Shown: one piece after another, positions 1 through 8,855 of the stretch
How the letters are laid out: the number at the start of each line of letters is the position of its first letter
Numbering within the stretch: the stretch's first letter is position 1
Translations under genes and position numbers: made by a program
NCBI RefSeq assembly: GCF_900188405.1
Contig: NZ_FZOF01000028.1
Coordinates: forward strand, 1-64,000
Reading direction: 5' to 3'
From: Actinacidiphila glaucinigra
GTDB lineage: Bacteria > Actinomycetota > Actinomycetes > Streptomycetales > Streptomycetaceae
Length of the DNA stretch: 64,000 nt
Notes under the pieces: model-generated
What the model was told of the DNA's origin: nothing
The model's database searches: none
Seen by the model: the letters and a program-made list of their open reading frames with translations, nothing else

Positions 1-1989
1 AACCTCACCAAGGACGCCGCCACCGGCCAGTACCTGCTGCGCGACTCCGCGCACATGGCCGACAGCAAGAGCCGCAACGTCATCCAGACCTGGGACGCCT
101 CCAGCCTCTGGTACAAGGACCTCGACGGCCAGTGGCCCGAGAGCGTCGTGCCCTTCGCGATGCCGACCACGAAGGCGCCGCAGGAACTGACCGACAACGG
201 CGCGGTCGACGCCCACTGGGCGGCCGGAAAGGTCTACGAGTTCTACCGCGGCACCTTCCAGCGCGACAGCCTCGACGGCAAGGGCATGGCCATCAACTCC
301 CTCGTCGGCGTCACCGCCGATCTCGGCTACCCCTGGGTGAACGCCTTCTGGGACGGCAGCAAGATGGTCTACGGCACCGGTGACGACGAGTACCGCTCCC
401 TCGCCTCCGACCTGGACGTCGTCGGACACGAGATGACCCACGGCGTCGTCGAGCACACCGCCGACCTCGTCTACGCCGGCCAGTCCGGCGCCATGAACGA
501 GGCCATCGCCGACTACCTCGGCAACGCCATCGACGTCACCGTCGGCCGCACCTCCATGACCGACCCGGACGCCGGCCTGATCGGCGGCGACCTCTGCCGC
601 ACGCTGACGCCGAAGGAGTGCGCCTTCCGCGACCTCAACGACGGCGCGGGCACCCGGGACTTCATCAGCATGCCGCTGGGGTCTCGCAACGACCAGGGCG
701 GTGTCCACCTCAACTCGCACATCTTCGGCGGCGCGCTCTGGGACATCCGCGAGAGCCTGGGCGGTGAACTCGCCGACAGAATCGTGTACAAGGCGCTCAC
801 CTCCTACATCACCCCCCTCAACGGCTTCACCGAGGGCCGCGACGCGGTCCTCGCCGCCGCAAAGTCGCTGCACGTCAAGGGCGACCGCATGGCCAAGGTG
901 AAGAAGGCCTTCGACGCCCACGGCATCGTCCCCGGCTGGGAGCGGAACCTCGGCCTGGACAGCGACGTCCTCCTCGGCCGGCTCGGCACCCTCGAGACCG
1001 GTCTCGCCAACGACATCGGTCCCGCCGCGGGCGGCGGCTGGTGGGCGGTCCCCCGCTCCAGCGCCGACAGCGCGGCCCCGTACTCGGTGTGGACCGGCCG
1101 GACCGACGGCAAGGGCAAGGCCCGTCAGGTCTCGCCGGAGGACGGGCGCTACCACCTCAGCCCCGTCACCGACGGCAGGCGCGTGGTCTGGCTCGCCGTC
1201 GGCGACACCTACGACCTGATGTCCGCCCCCGTGACCGGCGGCCCGGCGAAGCGGCTCTACAGCACCTCCACCGCCTCGATCGGCAGCCTGAGCATGGACG
1301 GCGACACCGTCGCCTGGTCCGAGAACGACAGCCAGGGCCACGCCGGCCTGCGCTACATCAAGGGCTCCGACCCCACCCCGCGCACCGTCCCGCTGAACCG
1401 CCCCGACGCCACCGCCGCAGACGCCGACGTCCGCGCCGAGTCGCCCTCCGTCCACGACGGGCGCATCGCGTACACGGTGAGCGGCTGGTGGGGCGACGAC
1501 CCCGGCCACCGGCGCGCCGCCGTCGACGTCTTCGACACGCGGACGGGCAGGACCGCGCTCGGCACCCCGAGCCGCGCGGTATGGACCAGCCGGCCCGTGG
1601 CGACCTCCTCCGGGGTGTACTGGCTCGCCGACGAGGACCCCTACGACGAGGGGCAGTCGGCCGTACGCAGGAGCGGCCTCGACGCCTCGGGCACCACGGA
1701 CGTCATCCCCGCGACCTCCTCCGCGACCCTCGGGGCGTGGGCGCTGACCGCGTCGGACACGGCCGTCACCCTCACCGTCGACCCGCAGGCCCCGACGGGC
1801 CTGCCGTACCTGGCCACCCAGCTCCGGCAGTACTCGTCGAAGGGTGCCCCCCTGGGCCGCGTCTCGTGCGCGCCGGGCCGGCAGACGTACGCGGTGGCCG
1901 CTGGCGACAGCCGTGTGCTCTGGCTGGACACGACCACCACGTCCTTCGACCTGGTGACCCGCTCCCGCCCCGCGGGCGACTGCGGCTGA
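1..1989 (+). CDS. M4 (thermolysin-like) metallopeptidase, 5' end outside window
   Basis: Secreted zinc endopeptidase of the M4 family. The reading frame is open from base 1, so the signal peptide, propeptide and early catalytic domain lie upstream. The zinc motif HEMTH is at 427-441, and the third ligand lies in MNEAIADYLG starting at 493. The C-terminal half, from about 960 on, has recurring W- and Y-rich segments (WWAVPRS, YSVWTGR, VVWLAVGD, VAWSEND) like a beta-propeller or FTP-type binding region, longer than in classical thermolysin. It ends at a TGA at 1987 just before a strong hairpin. The family and catalytic residues are clear. The propeller reading is inference from the repeated motifs. 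Confidence 0.93.
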   Translation, partial: NLTKDAATGQYLLRDSAHMADSKSRNVIQTWDASSLWYKDLDGQWPESVVPFAMPTTKAPQELTDNGAVDAHWAAGKVYEFYRGTFQRDSLDGKGMAINSLVGVTADLGYPWVNAFWDGSKMVYGTGDDEYRSLASDLDVVGHEMTHGVVEHTADLVYAGQSGAMNEAIADYLGNAIDVTVGRTSMTDPDAGLIGGDLCRTLTPKECAFRDLNDGAGTRDFISMPLGSRNDQGGVHLNSHIFGGALWDIRESLGGELADRIVYKALTSYITPLNGFTEGRDAVLAAAKSLHVKGDRMAKVKKAFDAHGIVPGWERNLGLDSDVLLGRLGTLETGLANDIGPAAGGGWWAVPRSSADSAAPYSVWTGRTDGKGKARQVSPEDGRYHLSPVTDGRRVVWLAVGDTYDLMSAPVTGGPAKRLYSTSTASIGSLSMDGDTVAWSENDSQGHAGLRYIKGSDPTPRTVPLNRPDATAADADVRAESPSVHDGRIAYTVSGWWGDDPGHRRAAVDVFDTRTGRTALGTPSRAVWTSRPVATSSGVYWLADEDPYDEGQSAVRRSGLDASGTTDVIPATSSATLGAWALTASDTAVTLTVDPQAPTGLPYLATQLRQYSSKGAPLGRVSCAPGRQTYAVAAGDSRVLWLDTTTTSFDLVTRSRPAGDCG

Positions 1990-1996
1990 CCGTACG

Positions 1997-2031
1997 CCGG
2001 GTGGGCCGGGGCCCGGCCCCGGCCCACCCGG
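1997..2031. terminator. Bidirectional hairpin between convergent genes
   Basis: A perfect 15-bp inverted repeat (arms 1997-2011 and 2017-2031, loop CCCGG) sits between the stop of the M4 peptidase and the stop of the convergent membrane protein. There is no T-run, which is common for actinobacterial terminators. Confidence 0.7.
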
Positions 2032-2042
2032 AGCGGGAGCCG

Positions 2043-2969
2043 TCAGCGCGGCATCGGCAGCTCCACCAGCGCGGCGAGTTCGGCCCGGGTCGCCGGACGC
2101 AGCGTGGCCAGGACGTGGCGGGCGGCCGGGAGCCCGCTCTCGCCGGAACCCCGCAGGGTCACGGTGCAGACCAGGCCGCCCTGAGGCAGCCGCAGTTCAC
2201 GCGTCGGGTAGGCGCCGCCGCGGGCGATCAGCAGGCGGCCTCCCCCGTCGTCGCGGCAGTGGATCTCCTGGCCGAACGGGACGGGGCAGCCTCGCGCGTC
2301 GACACGCCGCGTGTCGGCTCCGGCGCGTTCGACCCGGATGCTCAGCTCCGGGGAGTCCGTGCTCTCGTAGCGGGCGCCGAAGCCGTCGGCGGACGCGCCC
2401 CCGACGTACAGCGTGTAGCCGGGCGGCGGGTCGCCGACGCGCAGCAGCGCGTGGTCCACCCGGTTGGCGCTCATCCACTCGTCGAGGGTGGGCGGGCGGG
2501 CGGCGTCCCAGGCGGCGTACGCCCCGCCCGCCGCGAGGACGACGGCCGCGGCCAGCGCGATGAGCCGCGCCCTGGCTCCGGGCAGGAGGAACGCGGCGGC
2601 GAGGGCGTGACAGGTCCCTCCGGCGGGCCACAGCACACCCCAGTTCGCGAACTCTCCGACGTGCTCGAGCGCCACCGCCACGGCGAGCGCCCCGGCGGTG
2701 CCGAAGGCGTACACCCCGGCCGTCCAGCCCCACAGGCCCGCCCTCCGGCGAGTGAGCGGTACGACGGAGCGGGCGGCCCTGCCCAACGGCGCGAGCAGCG
2801 CCGCCGCGAGGGCGACCGAACAGACGAGCACGACGGCCAGGACCACCGGCCTGCCGAGGAACAGCGCGACCAACACCGCCTGGAACTGGACGGCGGTCAG
2901 AGCACTGCCCGCGAACCAGACCGCCGCCAGATGCGCGCCCACGGCCGTGGCGCCGTTCTTCCCGATCAT
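2043..2969 (-). CDS. Membrane protein with extracytoplasmic C-terminal domain, function unknown
   Basis: The reading frame stays open to 3713, but the start chosen is the ATG at 2969 (MIGKNG), giving 308 residues. The N-terminal half has about five hydrophobic segments (around AAVWFAG, AVLVALF, VYAFGTAG, HALAAAF, LIALAAAVV). A polar C-terminal domain of about 150 residues follows, with two Cys (GCPVPF, IHC) and a third near the end. No family was recognised. The layout suggests a membrane-anchored protein with a surface domain. It converges on the M4 peptidase and is divergent from signal peptidase I. Confidence 0.75.
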   Translation of the reverse strand: MIGKNGATAVGAHLAAVWFAGSALTAVQFQAVLVALFLGRPVVLAVVLVCSVALAAALLAPLGRAARSVVPLTRRRAGLWGWTAGVYAFGTAGALAVAVALEHVGEFANWGVLWPAGGTCHALAAAFLLPGARARLIALAAAVVLAAGGAYAAWDAARPPTLDEWMSANRVDHALLRVGDPPPGYTLYVGGASADGFGARYESTDSPELSIRVERAGADTRRVDARGCPVPFGQEIHCRDDGGGRLLIARGGAYPTRELRLPQGGLVCTVTLRGSGESGLPAARHVLATLRPATRAELAALVELPMPR

Positions 2970-3119
2970 GCCCTGTGACCACGCGCGGGCCGGTGTTCCG
3001 GTTCCACACCCTCGGAATCCGGGACTTCGGGCCGCGGCGAGGCGAGCCGGGAACTCCTGATCGTTCAGGTGTACGGGCACGCACCGCGCCCGTCGTACCG
3101 ACACCGAGAAGGAGCAGGC

Positions 3120-3866
3120 ATGACCACTGGGGAGGACGGCCGGACGGGTGTCCGCGGCACCGGCGAGGACGAGCCGGAGGCACCGGCCCGCCGGAGACGG
3201 CCGCGAAAGGCCCGCACGCAGCGTCCCTGGTGGCAGGAGCTGCCGATCCTCGTCGTCGTGGCCCTGGTCATGGCCCTGGGGATCAAGACCTTCTTCGTGC
3301 AGGCCTTCTCCATCCCCTCGGGTTCGATGCAGGACACCCTGCAGGTGGGCGACCGGGTCCTGGTGGACAAGCTCACCCCGTGGTTCGGGGCGACGCCGCA
3401 GCGCGGAGAGGTGGTCGTCTTCCGCGATCCCGGCCGCTGGCTGGGCGACCAGCCGCCGCCGGCCGGCGGCAACGTGCTCACGAAGGCGCTGGCGTTCGTC
3501 GGACTTGCGCCCTCCTCCGACGAGCAGGACCTCATCAAGCGCGTCATCGCGGTCGGCGGCGACACCGTCGAGTGCGAGCGCGGCAAGCCGGTCACGGTGA
3601 ACGGGAAGGCCCTGGACGAGCCGTACATCTACCCCGGCGCCACGCCGTGCGACGACATCCCGGTCGGGAAGGTCACCGTCCCCGAGGACCACCTGTGGGT
3701 GATGGGCGACCACCGCAACGCCTCACAGGACTCGCGCGCCCACGTCGACGAACCGGGCGGCGGCTTCGTGCCGCTGGACGACGTGGTCGGCCGCGCCTTC
3801 GTCGTCGCGTGGCCGGTGCCTCGGTGGTCCACGCTGCCGGTGCCCGCCACCTTCGACCGTTCGTGA
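3120..3866 (+). CDS. lepB: Signal peptidase I
   Basis: Type I signal peptidase (S26), which releases secreted preproteins at the outer face of the membrane. The ATG at 3120 follows a GAAGGAGC ribosome site; an in-frame upstream start at 3069 is less likely. The 248-residue protein has a basic N-terminal region, one membrane segment (LPILVVVALVMALGIKTFF), the nucleophile in IPSGSMQDTL, and the general-base Lys in DLIKRVIAVGGDTVE, followed by the family motif MGDHRNASQDSR. A second C-terminal membrane segment is not evident. The gene stands alone, outside any visible sip cluster. Confidence 0.95.
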   Translation: MTTGEDGRTGVRGTGEDEPEAPARRRRPRKARTQRPWWQELPILVVVALVMALGIKTFFVQAFSIPSGSMQDTLQVGDRVLVDKLTPWFGATPQRGEVVVFRDPGRWLGDQPPPAGGNVLTKALAFVGLAPSSDEQDLIKRVIAVGGDTVECERGKPVTVNGKALDEPYIYPGATPCDDIPVGKVTVPEDHLWVMGDHRNASQDSRAHVDEPGGGFVPLDDVVGRAFVVAWPVPRWSTLPVPATFDRS

Positions 3867-3871
3867 CCTGC

Positions 3872-3903
3872 GGCGGCCCCTGCCCCGCACGGCAAGGGCC
3901 GCC
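3872..3903 (+). terminator. Putative terminator after signal peptidase gene
   Basis: Arms GGCGGCCC (3872-3879) and GGGCCGCC (3896-3903) enclose a 16-nt loop, starting 5 nt after the stop codon. There is no T-run. It fits the end of the lepB transcript. Confidence 0.5.
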
Positions 3904-3945
3904 TTGCTTGACCCCTTGCAGCACGGCACCGACAGTGGGGAGGTG

Positions 3946-3972
3946 CCACGATGCGGGACTGTTTCCCGCCAT
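3946..3972. promoter_or_regulatory. Candidate IclR-family operator
   Basis: The 11-mer CCACGATGCGG (3946-3956) overlaps an inverted repeat GCGGGA-ctgtt-TCCCGC (3953-3969), about 30 nt upstream of the IclR gene. The same 11-mer recurs at 5002-5012 downstream of that gene. Position and repetition suggest autoregulation; binding is inferred. Confidence 0.4.
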
Positions 3973-3999
3973 GCGAGGACGAGAGAAGGCGATGCGGCC

Positions 4000-4788
4000 A
4001 TGACCGCTGATCGCGATCGCAACGGGGCGGCGGACGGTTCCGTCCAGGTGGTCCGGAAGTCCGCCCAGATCCTGGACTGCTTCTCCGTGACCACCCCCCG
4101 CCTCCAGGCCTCGGAGATCGTCCGCAGGACCGGCCTGCCGTCCTCCACCGTCGCGCGCATCCTGCGCACACTCGTCCGGGAGAACCTCCTCCAGCGCGAG
4201 GGCACCGCCTACAGCATCGGTCTGCGGGTGATCGGCTGGTCGGCGGCGGCCACCGCCGCCTCGGACCTGATCGCCGCGGCCAGACCGCTGGTGACCGGGC
4301 TGCGGGACCACTGCGGCGAATGCTGCGGCCTGCAGGTACGGCAGGGCGCCAGGCGGGTCACCGTGATCTGGGCGCAGTCGACGCACTCGATCGTCTACCG
4401 GGGCCACGTCGGCCAGGTCATGCCCCTGCAGCCCAGCGCCGCGGGCAAGGTCTTCATGGCCTTCGACCCGGACGCGCTCGCCCTCGTCCTGGACGAGGGC
4501 CTGACGGCCCGTACCGCGCGGACCGTGGTGGATCCGGCCGTGCTGCTGGGGCAGCTCGTGGAGGTCAGGGAGCAGGGCTGGGCGTTCTGCGAGGAGGAAC
4601 TCGAACCGGGACTGAACTCGCTGGCCGCGCCCGTGCGCTCCGGCGACGGACGCGTGATCGCCGCGGTGAGCCTCGGGGGGCCGTCCCACCGCCTCACCCC
4701 TGCCCGCGCCAAGGACCTCGCGGCCCAGGCGATCGACTGCGCCTCGGCCATCGCCGAGGGGCGGATGTGGCGGGGCGACGGAGCGTAG
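4000..4788 (+). CDS. IclR family transcriptional regulator
   Basis: A 262-residue regulator. The start is the ATG at 4000, behind GAGAAGG; the frame extends upstream to 3904 without better support. The N-terminal winged helix (QASEIVRRTGLPSSTVARILRTLVRENLLQ) is followed by the IclR effector domain (about residues 90-250), with typical motifs such as MPLQPSAAGKVFMAF and AAPVRSGDGRVIAAVSLGG. IclR proteins usually control adjacent catabolic genes, but no intact catabolic operon follows. The downstream spacer carries another copy of the candidate operator. Confidence 0.93.
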   Translation: MTADRDRNGAADGSVQVVRKSAQILDCFSVTTPRLQASEIVRRTGLPSSTVARILRTLVRENLLQREGTAYSIGLRVIGWSAAATAASDLIAAARPLVTGLRDHCGECCGLQVRQGARRVTVIWAQSTHSIVYRGHVGQVMPLQPSAAGKVFMAFDPDALALVLDEGLTARTARTVVDPAVLLGQLVEVREQGWAFCEEELEPGLNSLAAPVRSGDGRVIAAVSLGGPSHRLTPARAKDLAAQAIDCASAIAEGRMWRGDGA

Positions 4789-5375
4789 AGCCCGTCGTCG
4801 CCGCCCCTCCCACGGCCTTCGGCGGGGCCCCGCGAGGAACTGCCGGATACCTCCGGGCACGCCGCCGCCCTCGCCGGGGAGCCGCGTGGGAACCGGGGGA
4901 GGAACTTCGACGACGGGGCCCGTCCCGCGCGCGTCGAACGGATCGCCTTGACGATGCCCCATGCGGGTCGCACAGTGGATACCGCATTGCGGCAATGGCT
5001 TCCACGATGCGGCAAGGTGAGGACGGTGGGGCCATGATCCAGACGAGTCCGCGCGCCGGCCGGTGCCCGGACGCACACGGTGCCGGCTCCGCTTCGGCGC
5101 TCCCGGCACCCGGCCATGACGGATGCCCCGTCAGGTACCGGCGGCTGCCGGTGTTACCGCCCGCCCCGCACGGTCACGCCACGGCGGCCGTGTCCCGGGC
5201 CCCCAGCGCAGGCCGCCCCTGACGTTCCGGCCGAGCAGCCGGATCACCACCGGGCCGGGTGACGTCCCGCCCGTCCGCAGGCGAGCGGTCGAGCGTTCCC
5301 ACCGTGCCGGAGGGCGCACGCGCACCGCACGCGCACCGTCCGTGCCCGGCGCACGAACCACCCGCAGGACCCCAC
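4789..5375. other. Gene-poor spacer with repeat of candidate IclR operator
   Basis: This 587-bp stretch contains ATTGC-G-GCAAT (4986-4996) and the 11-mer CCACGATGCGG (5002-5012), shared with the region upstream of the IclR gene. A short ORF follows (listed separately). The remainder shows no recognisable gene, and no strong hairpin was noticed. Confidence 0.5.
5034..5222 (+). CDS. Small ORF behind the IclR-type repeat; possibly a remnant
   Basis: ATG at 5034 preceded by GAGGACGG-like sequence, giving 62 residues rich in Pro, Ala and Gly and containing one TTA codon at 5154. There is no recognisable family. It lies directly downstream of the second copy of the candidate IclR operator, where a regulated target would be expected, so it may be the truncated start of a lost gene. 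It may equally be a chance ORF. Confidence 0.2.
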   Translation: MIQTSPRAGRCPDAHGAGSASALPAPGHDGCPVRYRRLPVLPPAPHGHATAAVSRAPSAGRP

Positions 5376-6638
5376 ATGAACCTCTTCTCTTCCCCCGTCC
5401 CGGCAGCGGCGCAGGCAGGGCATCGCCTCCGCCCATCCGGAGCGCGCCTCGCCGGCGGACGGGGGAGGCATCCACGGCTCGCCGGCCGGGCCGGGGAACA
5501 CGTCCCGAGGGCGGGCAGCCGCATCCAGGTGTCCCTGCCGGCCGGACTGATCGCAGCGATCACCCTGGCCGGATCGTTCGCCCCTGTGGCCATCCACCTG
5601 TCACCGCTGCTGGTGGCCGCCCCGACCTCCACGGCCGCGTTCGCGCGCGCCCGGTTCACCGCGTGCGTCGCCCTCGTCGCCAGCGCCGCGATGCTGGTCG
5701 TCGACCGCCACGACGGGCTGCTGCACTCGTCCGTCCTGCCCATCCACATCGGCGCGCTGCTGGCGGTCTCCGGCTTCGTCATCGCCGCGCGCACACTGCA
5801 CGACCGCGACCTGAGAGAACTCCACGAGGTGCGGGCGGTGTCCGAGGCGGCCCAACGGGTGCTGCTGCGGCCGATCCCGGCGCACATGGGCCCGCTGCGG
5901 GTCGCCTCCGTCTACCGCGCTGCCGCCGCGCACGCCCTGGTGGGCGGTGACCTGTTCGGCGCCACCCGCACCGACCACGCGACCAGATTCCTGATCGGCG
6001 ACGTCCGCGGCAAGGGGCTGCCGGCCGTGGAGGACGCCTCCGCGCTCCTCGGCGCGTTCCGCGAGGCCGCGCACCACCACGCCACCCTGCCCGCGCTGGC
6101 CGCCTCCCTGGAGCGCAGTGTCGAGCGGCACCTGGCCCAGCTCACCGAGGCCGACCCCGAGGCCGGTGAACGCTTCATCACCGCCCTCCTGGTGGAGGTG
6201 CCCGACGACGCCGGCATCGTACGGGTCGTCAGCTGCGGGCACCCACCGCCGCTGCTCCGGCACCGCGGCCGGGTCATGGCCCTGGAGGCGCGCCGGCCCG
6301 CACCCCCCTTCGGGCTGGCCGGCGACACCCCGGACGACTTCCACCTCGACGTCTTCGTCTTCGGCGCCGGGGACACGCTCCTGCTCTACACCGACGGCGC
6401 CATCGAGGCCCGGAACGCCTCCGGCGACTTCTATCCACTCCAGGAACGGGCGGGCACCTGGGACTGGGAGGGACCGGACGAGCTGCTGCGGCACGTCGGC
6501 GACGACCTGGACGCCCACACCGGACAGCGGCTCGACGACGACCTCGCGATGGTGGCGGTGCAGCGCCCGCCGGTGCCGGGCGCCGGCCAGGGTCCGCCCC
6601 CGCCGCGGTCGCCGCATCCCGCGGAGGCCGCGCCGTGA
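5376..6638 (+). CDS. Membrane-associated SpoIIE-type PP2C phosphatase
   Basis: A 420-residue serine phosphatase of the RsbU/SpoIIE class, which in Streptomyces typically dephosphorylates anti-anti-sigma factors. Three hydrophobic stretches (about residues 55-145, around LIAAITLAGSF, VALVASAAML and LLAVSGFVIAA) precede a linker and the phosphatase domain. Metal-binding motifs are present: VGGDLFGA, IGDVRGKGLPA, SCGHPPPLL, LLLYTDGAIEAR and the closing DDDLAMVAV. Start ATG at 5376 (MNLFSS); the frame is open further upstream but without a ribosome site. The stop overlaps the GTG start of the next gene (GTGA), so the two are translationally coupled. Confidence 0.9.
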   Translation: MNLFSSPVPAAAQAGHRLRPSGARLAGGRGRHPRLAGRAGEHVPRAGSRIQVSLPAGLIAAITLAGSFAPVAIHLSPLLVAAPTSTAAFARARFTACVALVASAAMLVVDRHDGLLHSSVLPIHIGALLAVSGFVIAARTLHDRDLRELHEVRAVSEAAQRVLLRPIPAHMGPLRVASVYRAAAAHALVGGDLFGATRTDHATRFLIGDVRGKGLPAVEDASALLGAFREAAHHHATLPALAASLERSVERHLAQLTEADPEAGERFITALLVEVPDDAGIVRVVSCGHPPPLLRHRGRVMALEARRPAPPFGLAGDTPDDFHLDVFVFGAGDTLLLYTDGAIEARNASGDFYPLQERAGTWDWEGPDELLRHVGDDLDAHTGQRLDDDLAMVAVQRPPVPGAGQGPPPPRSPHPAEAAP

Positions 6639-8182
6639 GCGGCGGGCGTACGGTGCCGCCCCAGGGGCGCACCGGTCACGGCAGGGCGCTGGCGGGCATG
6701 ATCGTGCCCCGGCTGCCGTGGGGCATCGGCCCGGTGCTGCTCCTGTGCTACCTCGGCGCCGTCTGCGCGGTCCAGCTGGAGGCGTCCGAGGGCGGCCTGG
6801 TCCGATGGTCGCCGTACTCGGCGTTCGCTCCCCTCGTGGCCGCCGCCCTGCTGCCCGTCAGGCGCACCTTCGTCATCGGCGCCGCCACGCTCGGTGCCAG
6901 CGTGGCGATCTACGGCTTCGCGATCCACGGGGTGTCGGTGGGCGGCCGGACGGTCGTCATCCTGGCGGCCGCGCTGTCCTTCGTCCTCAGCGTCGTCCTG
7001 TGCCGGGCCCGGCTGTGGCTGCAGCGCCGGCAGTGCGCGGCCGCCGGCGCGTGCTTCCCCGCGGAACCCGCCGTCACCGCCGCGGTGCACCCCTCGGACC
7101 ACGGGAGCGGCACCGCCCCGGCGGCTCCCGACGGCCTGCTGGTCACAGCCCTGCCGGGGTCGGCGGCGGTGGAGGTCGTCGGCCGCTGCATGCCCGCGCG
7201 CGAGCACTCCGGGCCCAGCGCACACTGGCTCGACGCCATCCCGCTGCCCGGTGCCCGGGTCGCCCTCGTGGCGGGCTCGGTCTCCGCGGAGACCGGTACG
7301 GCGGCGGGCGCGGCGGCCGCCGAACTCCGGGCGGCGGTACGCACGCTGGCCGACATCGACCTCCAGCCGGACGAGCTGCTCACGCACCTCGACGACGTGC
7401 TCGGCCGGCTGCGGCCCGCGGGCACGGGGGTCAGCGCCGCCTGCCTCTACGCGGTCTACGACCCGGTGTCCGGCCGCTGTTCGCTCGCCGCCACCGGGCA
7501 CCCCGCGCCCGTCGTCGTCAGCCCGGAGGGCGCGGTCACGACCATCGTGCTCCCGCCGTCCCAACCGCTGGGCCAGGCACGGCCGTCCTCGGAGGCCACC
7601 GTGGTGAACCTCCCCGCGGGCAGCCTGCTGCTGGTGCACACCGGCACCTGCCTCGGCGGGCCGGCCGCCGAGAAGGTCCTGCGCACCCTCGCCCGCACCC
7701 GGGAGGACCGCCCCTCCCTCGACACCGTGTGCCGCACCGTCCTGCGGGCCCTGCCCGAGGCGGAGCGGCCCTGCGCCGCGATCCTCGCCGCCCGTACCCG
7801 CACCTTCGACAGCGGTGCCGTCGCCACCTGGGACCTGATGCCCGATCCCGCCGCCGTCTCCCACGCGCGCAAGCACGTGGCGGGAAAGCTCGCCGCCTGG
7901 GGGCTTCCGGACGCGACGCAGACGACCGAGCTGATCGTCAGCGAACTCGTCACCAACGCCATCCGCCACGCCCTTCCGCCGTTCCGGCTGCGGCTCATCC
8001 GCCACGACGACGGGCTGACCTGCGAGGTCTCCGACAGCAGCAGCACCACCCCGCATCTGCGGCGGGCCCGCAGCCTCGACGAGAACGGCCGGGGGCTGTT
8101 CATCGTCGCCCAGCTCACCCAGCGCTGGGGCTGCCGCCACACCGAGGAGGGCAAGACCATCTGGGCCGAGCAGCCCTGCTGA
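6635..8182 (+). CDS. Degenerate SpoIIE-like domain fused to GHKL (RsbW-like) ATPase, membrane protein
   Basis: A 515-residue protein starting at GTG 6635, four bases inside the previous gene. The N-terminus has about four hydrophobic segments (IGPVLLLCYLGAV, FAPLVAAALLPV, ATLGASVAIYGFAI, VVILAAALSFVLSVV). The middle region aligns with SpoIIE phosphatases (ATGHPAPVVVSPEG, then LLLVHTGTCLGG), but the metal-ligand aspartates are gone: GDVxGKG is replaced by GSVSAETG and YTDG by HTGT. The C-terminal 130 residues form an RsbW-like ATPase with N-box ELIVSELVTNAIRHA and the late motif LDENGRGLFIVAQL. It probably acts as an anti-sigma kinase or scaffold paired with the active phosphatase upstream. 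Confidence 0.85.
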   Translation: MSGGRTVPPQGRTGHGRALAGMIVPRLPWGIGPVLLLCYLGAVCAVQLEASEGGLVRWSPYSAFAPLVAAALLPVRRTFVIGAATLGASVAIYGFAIHGVSVGGRTVVILAAALSFVLSVVLCRARLWLQRRQCAAAGACFPAEPAVTAAVHPSDHGSGTAPAAPDGLLVTALPGSAAVEVVGRCMPAREHSGPSAHWLDAIPLPGARVALVAGSVSAETGTAAGAAAAELRAAVRTLADIDLQPDELLTHLDDVLGRLRPAGTGVSAACLYAVYDPVSGRCSLAATGHPAPVVVSPEGAVTTIVLPPSQPLGQARPSSEATVVNLPAGSLLLVHTGTCLGGPAAEKVLRTLARTREDRPSLDTVCRTVLRALPEAERPCAAILAARTRTFDSGAVATWDLMPDPAAVSHARKHVAGKLAAWGLPDATQTTELIVSELVTNAIRHALPPFRLRLIRHDDGLTCEVSDSSSTTPHLRRARSLDENGRGLFIVAQLTQRWGCRHTEEGKTIWAEQPC

Positions 8183-8379
8183 GCCGGCTCCGCCGGCGGG
8201 GACCCGGGGCCCCTCGCGGCGCGCGCCGGCGGCGTGACGGCTGCCCGCGGTCGGACCCGGTCCCGGGAACCGTGCCGGCCGGTCCGCGGCCGCGCCGTGG
8301 TGCGTCCAGGCGGTCCGGGTCGCGGTCGGCGACGGCGGAGGCGACCACCACAGCCGCGCCGCGCGGCATCGCCACCCCG

Positions 8380-8756
8380 CGATGGCCAGGTCCTCGCCCG
8401 GGGTGCGCTCGGCAAGGGCCCGGTGCGCAAGTTCGCCCGCGACTACGTGGACTCGCGCTTCCGTGTGGCGTGGTCATCCTCGTGCTCAGCGTGCTCCGCA
8501 ACCCGGCGCTGCAGAACATCTCGCTGCTGCTGCAGCTCGTGGTGATCGTCGTCGACTCGGCCGTCAGCGGTCTGCCGCTCCGCCGCGAGCCGCGATGCGC
8601 TTCCCGGACAAGCCCACCAAGGGCGCCGTGGCCTACGCCCTCGCGACGGACGCGGCCGGTGATCACCCCGCGGCGGCACGGGCACTCCACCGAGGACGTG
8701 GGTTCCACGTCCTCGGTCCTCGAACCGGAATGACGGCGTACCGCGGGGAACGCTGA
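8380..8756 (+). pseudogene. DUF3043 relic, truncated and frameshifted
   Basis: Pieces of the conserved actinobacterial membrane protein DUF3043 are readable in three different frames. KGPVRKFARDYVDSRFRVA is at about 8418-8470 (frame 2), VVILVLSVLRNPALQNISLL starts near 8467 (frame 1), and MRFPDKPTKGAVAYAL starts at 8595 (frame 3). The order matches the intact family, so at least two frameshifts separate them, and the N-terminal third of the protein is missing. The last stretch continues into unrelated sequence (ATDAAGDHPAAARAL) and ends over a strong hairpin. This is a decayed duplicate of a gene that is normally intact elsewhere in Streptomyces. Confidence 0.75.
8689..8717. terminator. 13-bp perfect hairpin at end of DUF3043 relic
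   Basis: Arms ACCGAGGACGTGG (8689-8701) and CCACGTCCTCGGT (8705-8717) with a GTT loop. No T-run follows. It could be a terminator or the end of a lost mobile element. Confidence 0.55.
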
Positions 8757-8794
8757 CAGCCCCTTCACCGGACTGACAAGATGATCGCAGGGCG

Positions 8795-8817
8795 ACTTCC
8801 CGTCAGGTGACGGAAGT
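8795..8817. promoter_or_regulatory. Inverted repeat upstream of TrmB/LuxR-like regulator
   Basis: ACTTCC(C)GTCA (8795-8805) and TGACGGAAGT (8808-8817) form a near-perfect inverted repeat with one extra C, about 40 nt before the start codon. Likely an operator, possibly for autoregulation. Confidence 0.35.
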
Positions 8818-8855
8818 ACGACACGTGAAGAGAGCACGAAGGCGGACCACGGACC

